A DNA stretch of 64,000 bases from an uncultured Oscillospiraceae bacterium (GCA_947522735.1 CANNTZ010000005.1:14299-78298), one strand, 5' to 3'. Shown: positions 44,025 to 52,923, counted from the stretch's first letter. A program made the numbers and translations. Notes: generated from the sequence alone by a model not told the origin.

Positions 44025-45476
44025 TTACCAAAGCCTGCGATCCATGTTGGAGTGCATCCAGCCGGCTTTGTAGTAGTCTCCGCCGGACGGGCAGAGCTTG
44101 CGCAGCAGGTCGGTGGTGATTATGGTGGGCTGGAACGGCATTTTGTCGTCCTCGCCCCAGATCAGCATTGAGGCCGGGCCGACATAGGGGAAGATGTTTT
44201 CGACAAGCGTCCACAGCGTCAGCATGACGCCGTCGATGCCGCCCGCGCGCGCCGAACGCGCGATGTTGACGATATTTTGCTCGGACTTGAAGGAGCAGAG
44301 CAGCGTTGAGAAGCCTTGCTCCTTGAAGTATGCGGAGGTTGGTTCGGGGAAGGTGACAGCGTCGTATTGCCAATCGGCGATGACGAAGCGGCGGTCGAGC
44401 TCCGGCAGCAGCCTGTCGGTTGGGAGTTCGTCGTCGGTTGCGCTGGCATATATCGTGTCGCCGCCGGTCCAGTCCTTTTGGTTGAGCAGCATGTCCGACC
44501 ACATGATGGGCCGTCTGCCCTCGGAGACGACCTCGGCGCACAGCTCGTTGAGATAGGCGGAGAGCATCGGGATAAGCGGACGGGAGGCGCAGCGGTCGCA
44601 GCTTCCGATGAAGAACGCCTCGTCGCAGCCCACATGGACGTATTCGCCGGGGCCGAACAGCTCGTAAAGCTCATGGCGCATCGCGCGTATCAGCTTGGGC
44701 ACGGCGGGATTGGAGATGCACCAGTCGTAGCCGTCGGGCTCGAGATATGGTTCGAGCTGAGGATTGGCCTCGAGCAGCATGTTTTTTCCAAGGACGTCTG
44801 TGCCCATTATCGCGTGGCCCAGACTGTTGCACATCGGAATAATCTCAAGCCCCATCGTGCGTGCGCGCCGGGCGAGGGCGGCCATCTCGGATTTTTCGCA
44901 GCCAACGTCGTTCCAGGTGTGTACGGTGTCCAGCTTGAAGCCGCCGAACTGCTCGACGACGGCATAGTTGTACTTTGTGAACGCCGCAATCTCAAACAGC
45001 TTTTTGACCGTTTCGAGCGGGATATCCGGGAATATACAGATATGGAAGCCGCGGAATTTAAGCGCGGGCTTGTCCTTGATATCGCAGAAGGGCGCGGCGT
45101 AGCCGGTGATGCTCTCCTCGCCGCGGCGCTGAAGCAGCTGCAAAAAGGTATAGAACGCATAGCGCAGCCCGTTCAGGTCGTTTGCGTTCAGTGCGGCGCC
45201 GCGCTCGTCAAGCGACAGCGTGTAGCTCCACCCGCTCTCCGGCACGGCTGCGGCGGCCTCGCCAGATGCGGCGCAAAAAGCGGGAAGCAGTGGGTCATAG
45301 GCAAGCTCAAGCTTCACCGTTCCGGCTGTGAATTTCCCGGTCAGCTCGCAGAAAAGCTCCGCGACGTCCTCCGGCAGGCCGCTGCCCACGCGCAGCGCAA
45401 AGGAATCCCGGAGGATCAGAAAATTCTCCCGCAGGGTCATGCTGTATGGGCGTGGATATATCTTACGATGTATCAT
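44025..45476 (-). CDS. GH20-like beta-hexosaminidase
   Basis: 483 aa. An N-terminal alpha/beta GH20b-type domain (1-135), then a TIM barrel beginning FRGFHICIFPDIPLETVKKLFEIAAF. The catalytic pair is Asp285-Glu286 in YVHVGCDEAFFIGSCDRC. GH20 enzymes use substrate-assisted catalysis on terminal GlcNAc/GalNAc. No signal peptide. ATG 45476 has GGGAG 7 bases upstream; an in-frame TTG two codons earlier is less likely. It has a promoter at 45511-45539 and is co-transcribed with the GH3 gene. Confidence 0.85.
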   Translation of the reverse strand: MIHRKIYPRPYSMTLRENFLILRDSFALRVGSGLPEDVAELFCELTGKFTAGTVKLELAYDPLLPAFCAASGEAAAAVPESGWSYTLSLDERGAALNANDLNGLRYAFYTFLQLLQRRGEESITGYAAPFCDIKDKPALKFRGFHICIFPDIPLETVKKLFEIAAFTKYNYAVVEQFGGFKLDTVHTWNDVGCEKSEMAALARRARTMGLEIIPMCNSLGHAIMGTDVLGKNMLLEANPQLEPYLEPDGYDWCISNPAVPKLIRAMRHELYELFGPGEYVHVGCDEAFFIGSCDRCASRPLIPMLSAYLNELCAEVVSEGRRPIMWSDMLLNQKDWTGGDTIYASATDDELPTDRLLPELDRRFVIADWQYDAVTFPEPTSAYFKEQGFSTLLCSFKSEQNIVNIARSARAGGIDGVMLTLWTLVENIFPYVGPASMLIWGEDDKMPFQPTIITTDLLRKLCPSGGDYYKAGWMHSNMDRRLW

Positions 45477-45510
45477 AATCAATCTCCCTTACATTAATTC
45501 TTGTATAATT

Positions 45511-45539
45511 ATATTATTAAAACCAGGCGCATCTGTCAA
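45511..45539 (-). promoter_or_regulatory. Promoter of the GH20-GH3 operon
   Basis: TTGACA (45539-45534), 17 bp, TAATAT (45516-45511) on the minus strand. The rest of 45540-45805 holds no gene that I can support. Confidence 0.7.
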
Positions 45540-45805
45540 GAGAAGGTAAAAAACAGGTAAATATAATGTATTGTTTGTAAAAATACAGAACATGTAAAAT
45601 TAATGTCGGAGAGCTGTGCCGGGAGAGTGACTACGCCGCCGGCAATATTTGACAATGAAAGGAAAAGCCTTAAAAAGCCCCCGACCTTCATCGACGGTCT
45701 TGAGCAGAATATACATATATGCGCCGGGGAGTTTCCGGTGATCGGAGAAAAACGCAGCCCGTTGAATTTTGTGCATATTAGCGCCGTGAATATAATTTCA
45801 GGCGC

Positions 45806-45845
45806 AAAAACGGCGCGCATATGCCGGTCAAAGCGTATGCGCGCC
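45806..45845 (-). terminator. Terminator after the SGNH hydrolase
   Basis: GGCGCGCATA (45845-45836) pairs perfectly with TATGCGCGCC (45821-45812) on the minus strand, followed by GTTTTTG. Confidence 0.8.
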
Positions 45846-45859
45846 AGCCTTGGAGGGGG

Positions 45860-46585
45860 TCATTCTCCAAGCATCGTTTCGAGCAGGGAATAGGCGAACA
45901 GCCGGTTCATGCTGCGGGTCGGGTGGTTTATCTTGTTTGCAAGCAGCTCCGTGATGTTGGCGCCGCTCTTTTCGAGCGCCTTCCATTTTGCGTAGCAGTC
46001 ACAGACGGCGACGCGGCGCTTGGCGCACAGCTTGTTTGCGGCGGCGACATAGGCGTCGAGCACGCCCTCGTTCTGGAGCTTTGCACAGCCGTCCGCAATG
46101 CTGCGGAGCATCTCGTCGGTCAGGTGGCAGCTCACCGACGTGCACATCATGTTCGGCGTCATGAATATGGTCTCGGTGTTTTCTTCGGCGAGCCGCGAAA
46201 ATATGCCGTCCAGCGCCGCAATGTAATCATCGAGCTTTTCCGTCCCGCCGCCACAGTCGTTCAGTCCGAAGCAGACGACCGCAAGGTCGGGGCGGTGAGC
46301 TATAACGTCGCGCTCAAGGCGCTCCAGTCCGTGCTGAGCGTTGGAGCCGCTGACGCCGGCGTTGACGATGTTGACCGGCACGCTTGGGAACAGCTCCGCC
46401 AGCATACGCGCGAGGTGCGCGTGATAGGCGTTGTTTTTGTCAAATACGGTTTCGAGGGTATCCGGCGAGGTCTTGTATATCTCAAAGCAACCCTGAGTCA
46501 CGCTGTCTCCGAGAAAAGCAATGGTAACGCCGGGCGCGTTCCAGTTATCCCGTGTTTTTGCTGCAAAAAGCTCGGCTATTTTCAT
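45860..46585 (-). CDS. SGNH/GDSL hydrolase
   Basis: 241 aa. Block I TIAFLGDSVTQG (nucleophile Ser), Gly in NAGVSGSNAQHG, Asn in VCFGLNDCGGG and catalytic His in INHPTRSMNRLF. Probably an esterase removing acetyl or acyl groups from carbohydrates; the nearby glycosidases support that but the substrate is unknown. No signal peptide. GGAG precedes the ATG. It is downstream of the RpiB-like gene, with a hairpin between. Confidence 0.88.
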   Translation of the reverse strand: MKIAELFAAKTRDNWNAPGVTIAFLGDSVTQGCFEIYKTSPDTLETVFDKNNAYHAHLARMLAELFPSVPVNIVNAGVSGSNAQHGLERLERDVIAHRPDLAVVCFGLNDCGGGTEKLDDYIAALDGIFSRLAEENTETIFMTPNMMCTSVSCHLTDEMLRSIADGCAKLQNEGVLDAYVAAANKLCAKRRVAVCDCYAKWKALEKSGANITELLANKINHPTRSMNRLFAYSLLETMLGE

Positions 46586-46622
46586 TTTTGCACTCCGATC
46601 CTACAAATTTTTGAACACACAA

Positions 46623-46653
46623 ACCAAACGGCCTCCGTTGCTAAGAGCGTTTG
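46623..46653 (-). terminator. Hairpin after the RpiB-like gene
   Basis: CCAAACG / CGTTTGG, 7 bp, followed on the minus strand by GTTTGTG; a weak terminator. Confidence 0.45.
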
Positions 46654-46689
46654 GCCGGGATCGCCGTTTTTCTTATACGCTGCCATATA

Positions 46690-47271
46690 TCATTTCACGT
46701 CGTCCGGCTTGGTTTCGAGAGTGAGGGGATAGTCGCCGAGGTGCCTGACCTTGAAGCCGTTCGCCTTGTATTCCTCGTAGTCGAACGCCTCCAGCTCGTC
46801 GATGGCGAGCTTGTGAAACTCATAGAAGTTGTGCCACCACTCGTATCCGCTGCCGAGACCGGCGTTGAGATAGGCGTCGGCAATGTCGCAGCCCATCTGC
46901 GGAGCAACATAGAAAGCGCCCATCGCGAGCACGTTTACGCCGTTGCCGGTGATAGCGCGCAGCGCCGCGGGAACGCTCTCGACGACGCCGGCGTGTACGT
47001 GCGGGCACTTGCTTGCGGCTATATGGATGCCCATGCCTGTGCCGCAGAAGACGAGCGCGCGCTCGAATTCGCCCTCGGAGATCATCGAGCCCACGCGCAG
47101 GCCGATGCGGTGGAACATCAGGTCGGTGTCGTCAGGGTCGGAATCGGTGCGGACGCCGACGTCGGTGATGATCCAGCCCTTCTTCCGAAGGTGCGCGACC
47201 ACGGCCTCCTTTAGCGGAAAGCCTGCAAAATCGGCGCCGACGAGCAGTTGTTTGTCTTTGATAGTTTTCAT
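46690..47271 (-). CDS. RpiB/LacA/LacB family sugar-phosphate isomerase
   Basis: 193 aa. LLVGADFAGFPLKEAVVAHLRKKGW resembles the RpiB N-terminus and ALVFCGTGMGIHIAASKCPHVHAGVV is the active-site loop, with Cys as the proton-transfer residue; NGVNVLAMGA follows. It is about 40 residues longer than RpiB (about 150 aa), with a C-terminal extension ending ETKPDDVK. It could be ribose-5-phosphate or galactose-6-phosphate type. ATG 47271 gives the family N-terminus. Promoter at 47318-47346. Confidence 0.88.
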   Translation of the reverse strand: MKTIKDKQLLVGADFAGFPLKEAVVAHLRKKGWIITDVGVRTDSDPDDTDLMFHRIGLRVGSMISEGEFERALVFCGTGMGIHIAASKCPHVHAGVVESVPAALRAITGNGVNVLAMGAFYVAPQMGCDIADAYLNAGLGSGYEWWHNFYEFHKLAIDELEAFDYEEYKANGFKVRHLGDYPLTLETKPDDVK

Positions 47272-47317
47272 GACTGTTACCCCGTTTCTGAAGCGTGAAA
47301 TGTCAACTCCGGCTATT

Positions 47318-47346
47318 ATTATAGCAGCTCCTTCGCCGCAGTTCAA
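47318..47346 (-). promoter_or_regulatory. Promoter of the RpiB-like gene
   Basis: TTGAAC (47346-47341), 17 bp, TATAAT (47323-47318) on the minus strand. Confidence 0.65.
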
Positions 47347-47394
47347 GCCGGTCAAGGTAGAATCGGCGAAAAAACCGACATTTTTTGTCAAGCC

Positions 47395-49983
47395 TCATTC
47401 ACAATCGGAAAAGGCGCTTTTGTCAATGACGATGTTTCCACGCTTGCCGCGCTTTTTACGCATTTCCAGCAGAGCCTCGTCGATTTCTCCCTGCACGCCC
47501 GCAACCTCGCGTTCAAACTCCGCCGCGGAAAGACGCAGCACGCCGGAGCGCAGCGCGGAGAGCCTGATGAGGCTGTCGGAGGTGACGACGCGGACGTTCT
47601 CGTTTTTACCGGTCTCGGCGGCGAAGCGCTCGATGTAGGCGTCGGCGGTCTCGCGTTCCTTCGTATAGACGACGTGGATGTTGTGATAGTTGCCGGTCTC
47701 TCCCGCGCCGTTTTCTACCATATAGGCGTCAAAAACAAGCACGACCTCGTTGCCGGTGAAGGCGGCATAGTTGCAGAGAATGTCCGCCAAACGGCTGCGT
47801 GCGAGCCCGATGTCATCGCGTGCGAGTGCGCTCAGCCCATCCCATGCAAAGATGCAGTTGTAGCCATCCACGATGAGATAGCGCTTTTTGGGCGTGATAA
47901 AGGCTGTTTCCGGCTCATCCGGCTGCTTTGCGGCGGCGCGGTACAGCGTCTGCGTCAGCCTTGCCGGCCCGAATTCGCGCTCCATTATCGCCTCAAGCTC
48001 CCGGTCGTCCAGTCGAAAGCTGCGTCTGGCAAGCGCGGCGGCATAGGGCGTTTTCTCCTTGTCCAGACAGCTTTCGAGGTGCATATATTCGCTCACGCGG
48101 CTCCATTTGACGTTGAAGCCGCCTCCGTGCGCGCAGAATATCGAATCCGGGCTGTTTTCAAGGTCGCTCTCCGGCTCATATGCAAGCCGCGCGACCACCT
48201 CGTCCTGATTGTGGCAGGGCTGATAGCCGCACAGCTCAAGCTGTAGCTGTCCGCGTCCGGAGGTGTACGCCGCGACCTCGGCGGCATAGGAGTTCATCGT
48301 TATTACCGGCGCTTCTCCGCGCAGCAGCGTCATGCAGCCGTGTTCCTTGGGATTCTCAAAGTGCCCGGCGCGCAGCTTGATATCGCTGACGGCGCGGCCA
48401 ATCTGCTCGGGCGGCACCTCGAGCCGGAAGCGGTAATATGGCTCCAAAAGTATGCTTTTCGCCTGCATCAGCCCCTGTCGCACCGCGCGATAGGTGGCCT
48501 GGCGGAAGTCGCCGCCCTCGGTGTGCTTCAGGTGGGCGCGCCCGGCGGCAAGGGTGAGCTTCACGTCGGTGAGGGGAGAGCCGGTCAACACGCCAAGGTG
48601 CTGCTTTTCGGCGAGATGCAGCAGGATTAGTCTCTGCCAGCTACGGTCGAGCGCGTCCTCGCTGCAATTGTTGGAATATTGTATGCCGCTCCCGCGCGGA
48701 AGCGGCGAGATTATGACGTGGACCTCCGCGTAATGCCGCAGCGGCTCATAATGCCCCACGCCCTCGACGGTGTTCGCGACCGTCTCCTTATAGAGCACGC
48801 GCCCATGGTCTATCCCGGCGTCCACGCCGAACCGCTCGCAGATAAGGCTTTTCAGTATTTCCGCCTGCACCTCGCCCATAAGGCTGACGCTAATCTCCTG
48901 CAAATGCCCGTCCCAGCCCACGCGCAGCAGCGGATCCTCCTCCTCAAGCAGCCGTAGCCGCGGCAGGAACATCTTTGCGTCAACGCCGTCCGGCAGCACG
49001 ATTCGATAGCTCATGACCGGCTCCAGCGCAGGCTCGCCGGAGCTCTCCTCGCGCCCCAGCCCCTGGCCGCTCTGCGTGCCGGAAAGTCCCAGCACCGCGC
49101 ATACGCCACCCGCCTCCATCTCGTCCACAGGCGTGAACCTTGCTCCGGAATAGACGCGCACAGCGCTTATCTTCTCGCTTTTTCCGCCGTATTCAACCGT
49201 GTCGCGAACCCGGAGCGTACCGCCCGTCACCTTCAGATGGGTTATCCTTGCGCCGTTTTGCTCGTGGGTTATCTTGAACACCTTTGCGCCGAATACGTCG
49301 GGATAGTTCTTTTCGGGCAAGAGCAGTTGCATGGCGTCCAAAAATTCATCCACGCCGTCAAGCTTTAGCCCGGAGCCGAAGAAGCAGGGAAAAGCCCGCC
49401 TGCCTCCCGCAAGCGCACGCACCGTGTCCCTGCCGAGCGCGCCGTTTTCGAGGTATTCGTTCATCGCATCCTCTCCGCATAGCGCGAGCTGTTCGTCGCG
49501 CGCGGCGGTGTCTCCGCCAAAATCGATGCAGTCTTCCGAGAGCTCGCGCCGTAGCTCCTCCATGATGTCGTCCTTTTCGCGCCTCGCATAGTCCATCTTT
49601 GTGACGAATATCACCGCCGGAACGCCGTAGCTCTCCAGCAGCCGCCACAGCGTGCGGGTGTGCGCCTGAACGCCGGACGCGCCGCTTATAACGAGCACGG
49701 CATAATCGAGCACCTGCAAAATGCGCTCCGTCTCCGCCGAAAAATCGACGTGCCCAGGCGTGTCCAGCAGCGTTATCTCCCGGTCGCCGAGGGTGAACAC
49801 CGACTGTCCGGCAAATATCGTGATCCCGCGCGAGCGTTCGAGCGCGTGAGTGTCGAGCGCCGTGTCGCCGTTATCGACCCGTCCCAATCGCCGCAGCCGC
49901 CCGGTTTTGTACAATATCGCCTCCGCAAGCGTCGTTTTGCCCGCATCGACATGCGCGAGAATCCCCATGACAGATCTTTTCAT
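47395..49983 (-). CDS. TetM/EF-G-like translational GTPase fused to an NYN (Rae1/YacP-like) domain
   Basis: 862 aa. GTPase motifs GILAHVDAGKTT (G1), RGITIFAGQ (G2), DTPGHVDF (G3) and TKMD (G4), then EF-G/Tet-type domains II-V (about 220-640). Domain IV-like (GVLTGSPLTDVKLTLAAGRAHLKHTEGGDFRQ) and domain V (LLEPYYRFRLEVPPEQIG) are clear. From about 699 to the end is a PIN/NYN nuclease-like module: KRYLIVDGYNCIF, LVFDAY, YTKERETADAYIE and VVTSDSLIRLSAL, matching YacP. Rae1 (YacP) of Bacillus cuts mRNA in the ribosomal A site. ATG 49983 has GGAGGGAG upstream; earlier codons have no GTPase homology. Confidence 0.88.
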   Translation of the reverse strand: MKRSVMGILAHVDAGKTTLAEAILYKTGRLRRLGRVDNGDTALDTHALERSRGITIFAGQSVFTLGDREITLLDTPGHVDFSAETERILQVLDYAVLVISGASGVQAHTRTLWRLLESYGVPAVIFVTKMDYARREKDDIMEELRRELSEDCIDFGGDTAARDEQLALCGEDAMNEYLENGALGRDTVRALAGGRRAFPCFFGSGLKLDGVDEFLDAMQLLLPEKNYPDVFGAKVFKITHEQNGARITHLKVTGGTLRVRDTVEYGGKSEKISAVRVYSGARFTPVDEMEAGGVCAVLGLSGTQSGQGLGREESSGEPALEPVMSYRIVLPDGVDAKMFLPRLRLLEEEDPLLRVGWDGHLQEISVSLMGEVQAEILKSLICERFGVDAGIDHGRVLYKETVANTVEGVGHYEPLRHYAEVHVIISPLPRGSGIQYSNNCSEDALDRSWQRLILLHLAEKQHLGVLTGSPLTDVKLTLAAGRAHLKHTEGGDFRQATYRAVRQGLMQAKSILLEPYYRFRLEVPPEQIGRAVSDIKLRAGHFENPKEHGCMTLLRGEAPVITMNSYAAEVAAYTSGRGQLQLELCGYQPCHNQDEVVARLAYEPESDLENSPDSIFCAHGGGFNVKWSRVSEYMHLESCLDKEKTPYAAALARRSFRLDDRELEAIMEREFGPARLTQTLYRAAAKQPDEPETAFITPKKRYLIVDGYNCIFAWDGLSALARDDIGLARSRLADILCNYAAFTGNEVVLVFDAYMVENGAGETGNYHNIHVVYTKERETADAYIERFAAETGKNENVRVVTSDSLIRLSALRSGVLRLSAAEFEREVAGVQGEIDEALLEMRKKRGKRGNIVIDKSAFSDCE

Positions 49984-50023
49984 CTTAAAGCGCTCCCTCC
50001 GGTTGGCGGAAAGCCATGCTGTG

Positions 50024-50548
50024 CTACCGGCAGACGTAGCTGCGGCAGGTCTTTTCTTTTCCAAGGTCATTGAAATACATCGTATATTCTCCCAAATAGC
50101 TATATCCGCACCGCTCAATCGTCCGACGGGAGGCGTCGTTTTCGACAAAGCAGTCTGCAAAGCAGGCGTAAAAGCTTTTCAGCAGATAGCCGGTCAAAGT
50201 CGTGAGCGTTTCTGAGCCGTAGCCGTTTTTCCAATATTTCTTTCCGATAATGAAGCCGACGCCGACACACGGCTTGTCGGAAAATTCCGGGTCGTTGATG
50301 CGGTATCTGTTGACATGGATATAGCCGATGAGCGTGCCGTCAAGAAAAACTGCAACGCCGGTGCCATATTGCGTTAGCGTGTCGAAAAACTTGTCGAAGG
50401 CCTCCTCTGTTTTAGCCGGAAAAAAGCCCGCAGGCTCCGTCACGGCCGGATCGGCGAGCAGCGCGGCAAGGGCGGGCTTGTCGCCGTCCGCAAGCAGGCG
50501 GTAGGTCAGCCTTTCGGAGACAAGCTGCTTTCCCTGTAATCCTATCAT
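50024..50548 (-). CDS. GNAT family N-acetyltransferase (RimJ/RimL-like)
   Basis: 174 aa. Opens LVSERLTYRLLADGDKPALAALLADPAV, typical of RimJ/RimL-like GNATs, with acetyl-CoA site VGFIIGKKYWKNGYGSETLTTLTGYLL and VENDASRRTIERCGYSYLGEY. It may acetylate a ribosomal protein N-terminus or a small amine. ATG 50548 has GGAGG about 10 bases upstream. It is 40 bases upstream of the GTPase-NYN gene on the same strand, so the two may share a transcript. Confidence 0.9.
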   Translation of the reverse strand: MIGLQGKQLVSERLTYRLLADGDKPALAALLADPAVTEPAGFFPAKTEEAFDKFFDTLTQYGTGVAVFLDGTLIGYIHVNRYRINDPEFSDKPCVGVGFIIGKKYWKNGYGSETLTTLTGYLLKSFYACFADCFVENDASRRTIERCGYSYLGEYTMYFNDLGKEKTCRSYVCR

Positions 50549-50639
50549 TTTGTTTCGTCCTCCATGCAAGATCAATGTATAATGTATAAAGCATAGCAGA
50601 AAGAGCGAAAAAAAACAACCCCGAATATAAAGAAACCCG

Positions 50640-50668
50640 TTGACAGATCGAGCGCGCCGTTGTATAAT
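50640..50668 (+). promoter_or_regulatory. Consensus promoter of the TetR-ABC operon
   Basis: TTGACA (50640-50645), 17 bp, TATAAT (50663-50668), both perfect. Confidence 0.85.
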
Positions 50669-50682
50669 AAATAAAGAAACAG

Positions 50683-50696
50683 ATGTAGCGCTACAT
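50683..50696. promoter_or_regulatory. Probable TetR operator
   Basis: ATGTAGCGCTACAT, a perfect 14-bp palindrome starting about 8 bases after the predicted transcription start and 25 bases before the TetR ATG. Position and symmetry fit autorepression. Confidence 0.7.
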
Positions 50697-50720
50697 GGGT
50701 TGCTTTATAAAGGTGAAAAT

Positions 50721-51329
50721 ATGCCGAGAAAATTCATGTTCACAAGGGAAGAGATAGTAGAGGCGGCGCTTGAGCTGACGCGGGAGAGAGGGATGGCCGC
50801 GCTGACGGCGCGCTCGCTTGCGGAACGGCTGGGCACCTCCACCAAGCCCGTATTCGGGCTTTTCAGCGGAATGGAGGAGGTGCAGCGTGCGGTCATAGAG
50901 GCGGCGGCGCAGCGTTTTCAGGACTATCTGCGCGACGCGATGTCGTCGGGGAAATACCCGCCCTATAAGGCGAGCGGTATGGGATATATCTCCTTTGCGC
51001 GGGAGGAGCGGGAGCTGTTCAGGCTGCTGTTCATGCGCGACCGCACCGGCGAATCCGACAGCGGCTCACGGGAGAGCCTGCGCCCGCTGCTCGGTGTGAT
51101 ACAACGAAGTACGGGGCTGAGCGAGGACGAGGCCTATGCGTTTCATATGGAGATGTGGATCTACGTCCACGGCATTGCGACGATGATAGCGACGGCGTAT
51201 ATCGATTGGGATGTGGAATATGCGAGCCGTGCGCTGACGGACGCATATGTCGGGCTGAGATACCGCTATTGCGGAGAGGAGAAGGCTGATGGAAGCGATA
51301 AAGACGGTAAAGCTGACGAAAAAATATAA
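50721..51329 (+). CDS. TetR/AcrR family transcriptional regulator
   Basis: 202 aa. N-terminal HTH: FMFTREEIVEAALELTRERGMAALTARSLAERLGTSTKPVFGLFSGMEEVQRAV. The C-terminal helical ligand domain has FRLLFMRDR and MWIYVHGIATMIATAYIDW. ATG 50721 has AAAGGTG upstream. The stop lies 41 bases inside the ABC ATPase gene. With the palindrome at 50683-50696 it should repress its own operon and respond to an exported compound. Confidence 0.92.
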   Translation: MPRKFMFTREEIVEAALELTRERGMAALTARSLAERLGTSTKPVFGLFSGMEEVQRAVIEAAAQRFQDYLRDAMSSGKYPPYKASGMGYISFAREERELFRLLFMRDRTGESDSGSRESLRPLLGVIQRSTGLSEDEAYAFHMEMWIYVHGIATMIATAYIDWDVEYASRALTDAYVGLRYRYCGEEKADGSDKDGKADEKI

Positions 51330-52017
51330 AGGACTGACGGCGGTGAACGGACTTGAGCTGACGGTGGAGCGAGGCGAGCTGTTCGCGCTGCTCGGCGTCA
51401 ACGGCGCGGGCAAGACGACGACGGTGAAGATGCTGTCCTGCCTGACGCGTCCAACGGAAGGCGACGCGTTTCTCAATGGCAAAAGCGTCGTCTCGGAGCC
51501 GTCGGCGGTCAAGGAGATAATCGGCGTTTCGCCGCAAGAGACGGCGATAGCTCCGGGGCTGACGGTTAAGGAAAACCTTGAGCTGATGTGCGGAGTTCAC
51601 GGCTTTTCAAAAGAGAGGCGCGAAAAAAGGGTACAGGAGCTCACGGAGCGCCTGGAGCTTGACCGGGTGCTGAGACGCCGCGCGGGCAGGCTGTCCGGAG
51701 GCTGGCAGCGGCGGTTGAGCATAGCGATGGCGCTGATAAGCGAGCCGGAGATACTCTTTCTCGACGAGCCGACGCTGGGGCTGGACGTGCTGGCGCGCAG
51801 CGAGCTGTGGGACGTTGTACGCGCGATGAAGGGTAGACAGACGATAATTTTGACGACGCACTACATGGAGGAGGCGCAGGCGCTTGCGGATCGCATAGGC
51901 GTCATGCGCGACGGGCACCTGCTGGCGGTCGGGACCGCCGCGGAGCTCATGGCTGTAACCGGCGGGGACAGCCTTGAAAAAGCCTTTGTGGCGCTGGTGA
52001 GGGGAGAGGCAAGATGA
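51289..52017 (+). CDS. ABC transporter ATP-binding protein (exporter type)
   Basis: 242 aa. Walker A GVNGAGKTTTVKM, signature LSGGWQRRLSIAMAL, Walker B ILFLDEPTLGLD and H-loop ILTTHYMEEAQ. A DrrA/CcmA-like ATPase of the ABC-2 exporter class, powering export of drugs or lipids with the next gene. ATG 51289 has GGAGAGGAG upstream, inside the TetR gene (41-base overlap). Confidence 0.95.
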   Translation: MEAIKTVKLTKKYKGLTAVNGLELTVERGELFALLGVNGAGKTTTVKMLSCLTRPTEGDAFLNGKSVVSEPSAVKEIIGVSPQETAIAPGLTVKENLELMCGVHGFSKERREKRVQELTERLELDRVLRRRAGRLSGGWQRRLSIAMALISEPEILFLDEPTLGLDVLARSELWDVVRAMKGRQTIILTTHYMEEAQALADRIGVMRDGHLLAVGTAAELMAVTGGDSLEKAFVALVRGEAR

Positions 52018-52745
52018 GGCTGCTGACATTTTCCAGAAGGACGGCGAAGGAGATATTGCGCGACCCGCTGACTCTTGGCTTTGGGCTTGGCTTTCCGCTG
52101 ATACTCATACTGCTGCTGACCGCAATACAGGCGAACATCCCTGTCGCTCTGTTTGAGCTTGACCGCCTGACGCCGGGGATAACGGTGTTTGGGCTGGCAT
52201 TCATGACGCTGTTTGCGGCAACGCTTGTCGCGCGGGATCGCGAGACTGCGCTGCTACAGCGCCTCTACACCACTCCGCTCACCGCGGCGGATTTCATCTT
52301 CGGCTACATGCTGCCGATACTGCCTATAGCGCTTGCACAGAGCGGGATATGCTATGCCGTAGCGGCTCTGCTCGGGCTGCGGCTCACCGTGACGGCACTG
52401 TACGCGGTGCTGTTCAATCTTCCGGCAGCGCTGTTCTTCATCGCGCTCGGACTGCTCTGTGGCAGTGTGCTCAGCGTCAAGCAGGTCGGCGGCATATGCG
52501 GCGCGCTGCTCACCAACCTGACCGCATGGCTCTCCGGCGTCTGGTTCGATCTCGACCTCGTCGGAGGCGTATTCAAGGATATCGCCAATGCGTTGCCGTT
52601 CGTCCACGCCGTGGAGCTTGGACGGGCCGTATTCAGCGGCGATTTCGGCGGGATATTGCCGCACCTCTGGTGGGTGCTCGGATATATGGCGGCGGCCTTG
52701 GCTCTGGCGGTGCTGCTGTTTCTGCGCCAGATGCGCCGGCAATAA
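52014..52745 (+). CDS. ABC-2 type transporter permease
   Basis: 243 aa with six hydrophobic helices. The N-terminus TFSRRTAKEILRDPLTLGFGLGFPLILILLL and VARDRETALLQRLYTTPLTAADFIFGYMLP are hallmarks of ABC-2 permeases. The start overlaps the ATPase stop by four bases (ATGA), so the two are translated together and form the membrane exporter regulated by the TetR protein. Confidence 0.94.
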   Translation: MRLLTFSRRTAKEILRDPLTLGFGLGFPLILILLLTAIQANIPVALFELDRLTPGITVFGLAFMTLFAATLVARDRETALLQRLYTTPLTAADFIFGYMLPILPIALAQSGICYAVAALLGLRLTVTALYAVLFNLPAALFFIALGLLCGSVLSVKQVGGICGALLTNLTAWLSGVWFDLDLVGGVFKDIANALPFVHAVELGRAVFSGDFGGILPHLWWVLGYMAAALALAVLLFLRQMRRQ

Positions 52746-52793
52746 CGTGAGCCGGCTCCGACGTCAGGCGTCAAAGTTTCTTCAATGCAGAGA

Positions 52794-52823
52794 TTGACAA
52801 ACGCCCGTCGTTTGAGTTATAAT
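52794..52823 (+). promoter_or_regulatory. Promoter of tRNA-Leu
   Basis: TTGACA (52794-52799), 18 bp, TATAAT (52818-52823), 12 bases before the tRNA. Confidence 0.75.
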
Positions 52824-52835
52824 AATAACCGGTGT

Positions 52836-52916
52836 GCGGGCATGGCGGAATTGGCAGACGCGCTGGTCTTAGGAGCCAGTCTTCGGGTAAGGGTTCGAGT
52901 CCCTTTGCCCGCACCA
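52836..52916 (+). tRNA. tRNA-Leu (anticodon TAG)
   Basis: 81 bases including CCA. Acceptor GCGGGCA/TGCCCGC; anticodon arm CTGGT-CTTAGGA-GCCAG gives TAG. A short variable arm with a CTTCGG turn and T-loop TTCGAGT fit a class II leucine tRNA. Confidence 0.96.
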
Positions 52917-52923
52917 AACCAAT

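Noticed and set aside
45603..45893. 96-codon plus-strand ORF between the GH20 and SGNH genes
   Set aside because: It crosses the SGNH terminator and runs into its coding region in antisense; no motif or good start.
47395..49983. Tetracycline resistance determinant (tetM-like)
   Set aside because: Only the overall EF-G/Tet architecture matches. The domain IV tip reads GSPLTDVKLTL rather than the Tet(M) loop, and the NYN fusion points to another function.
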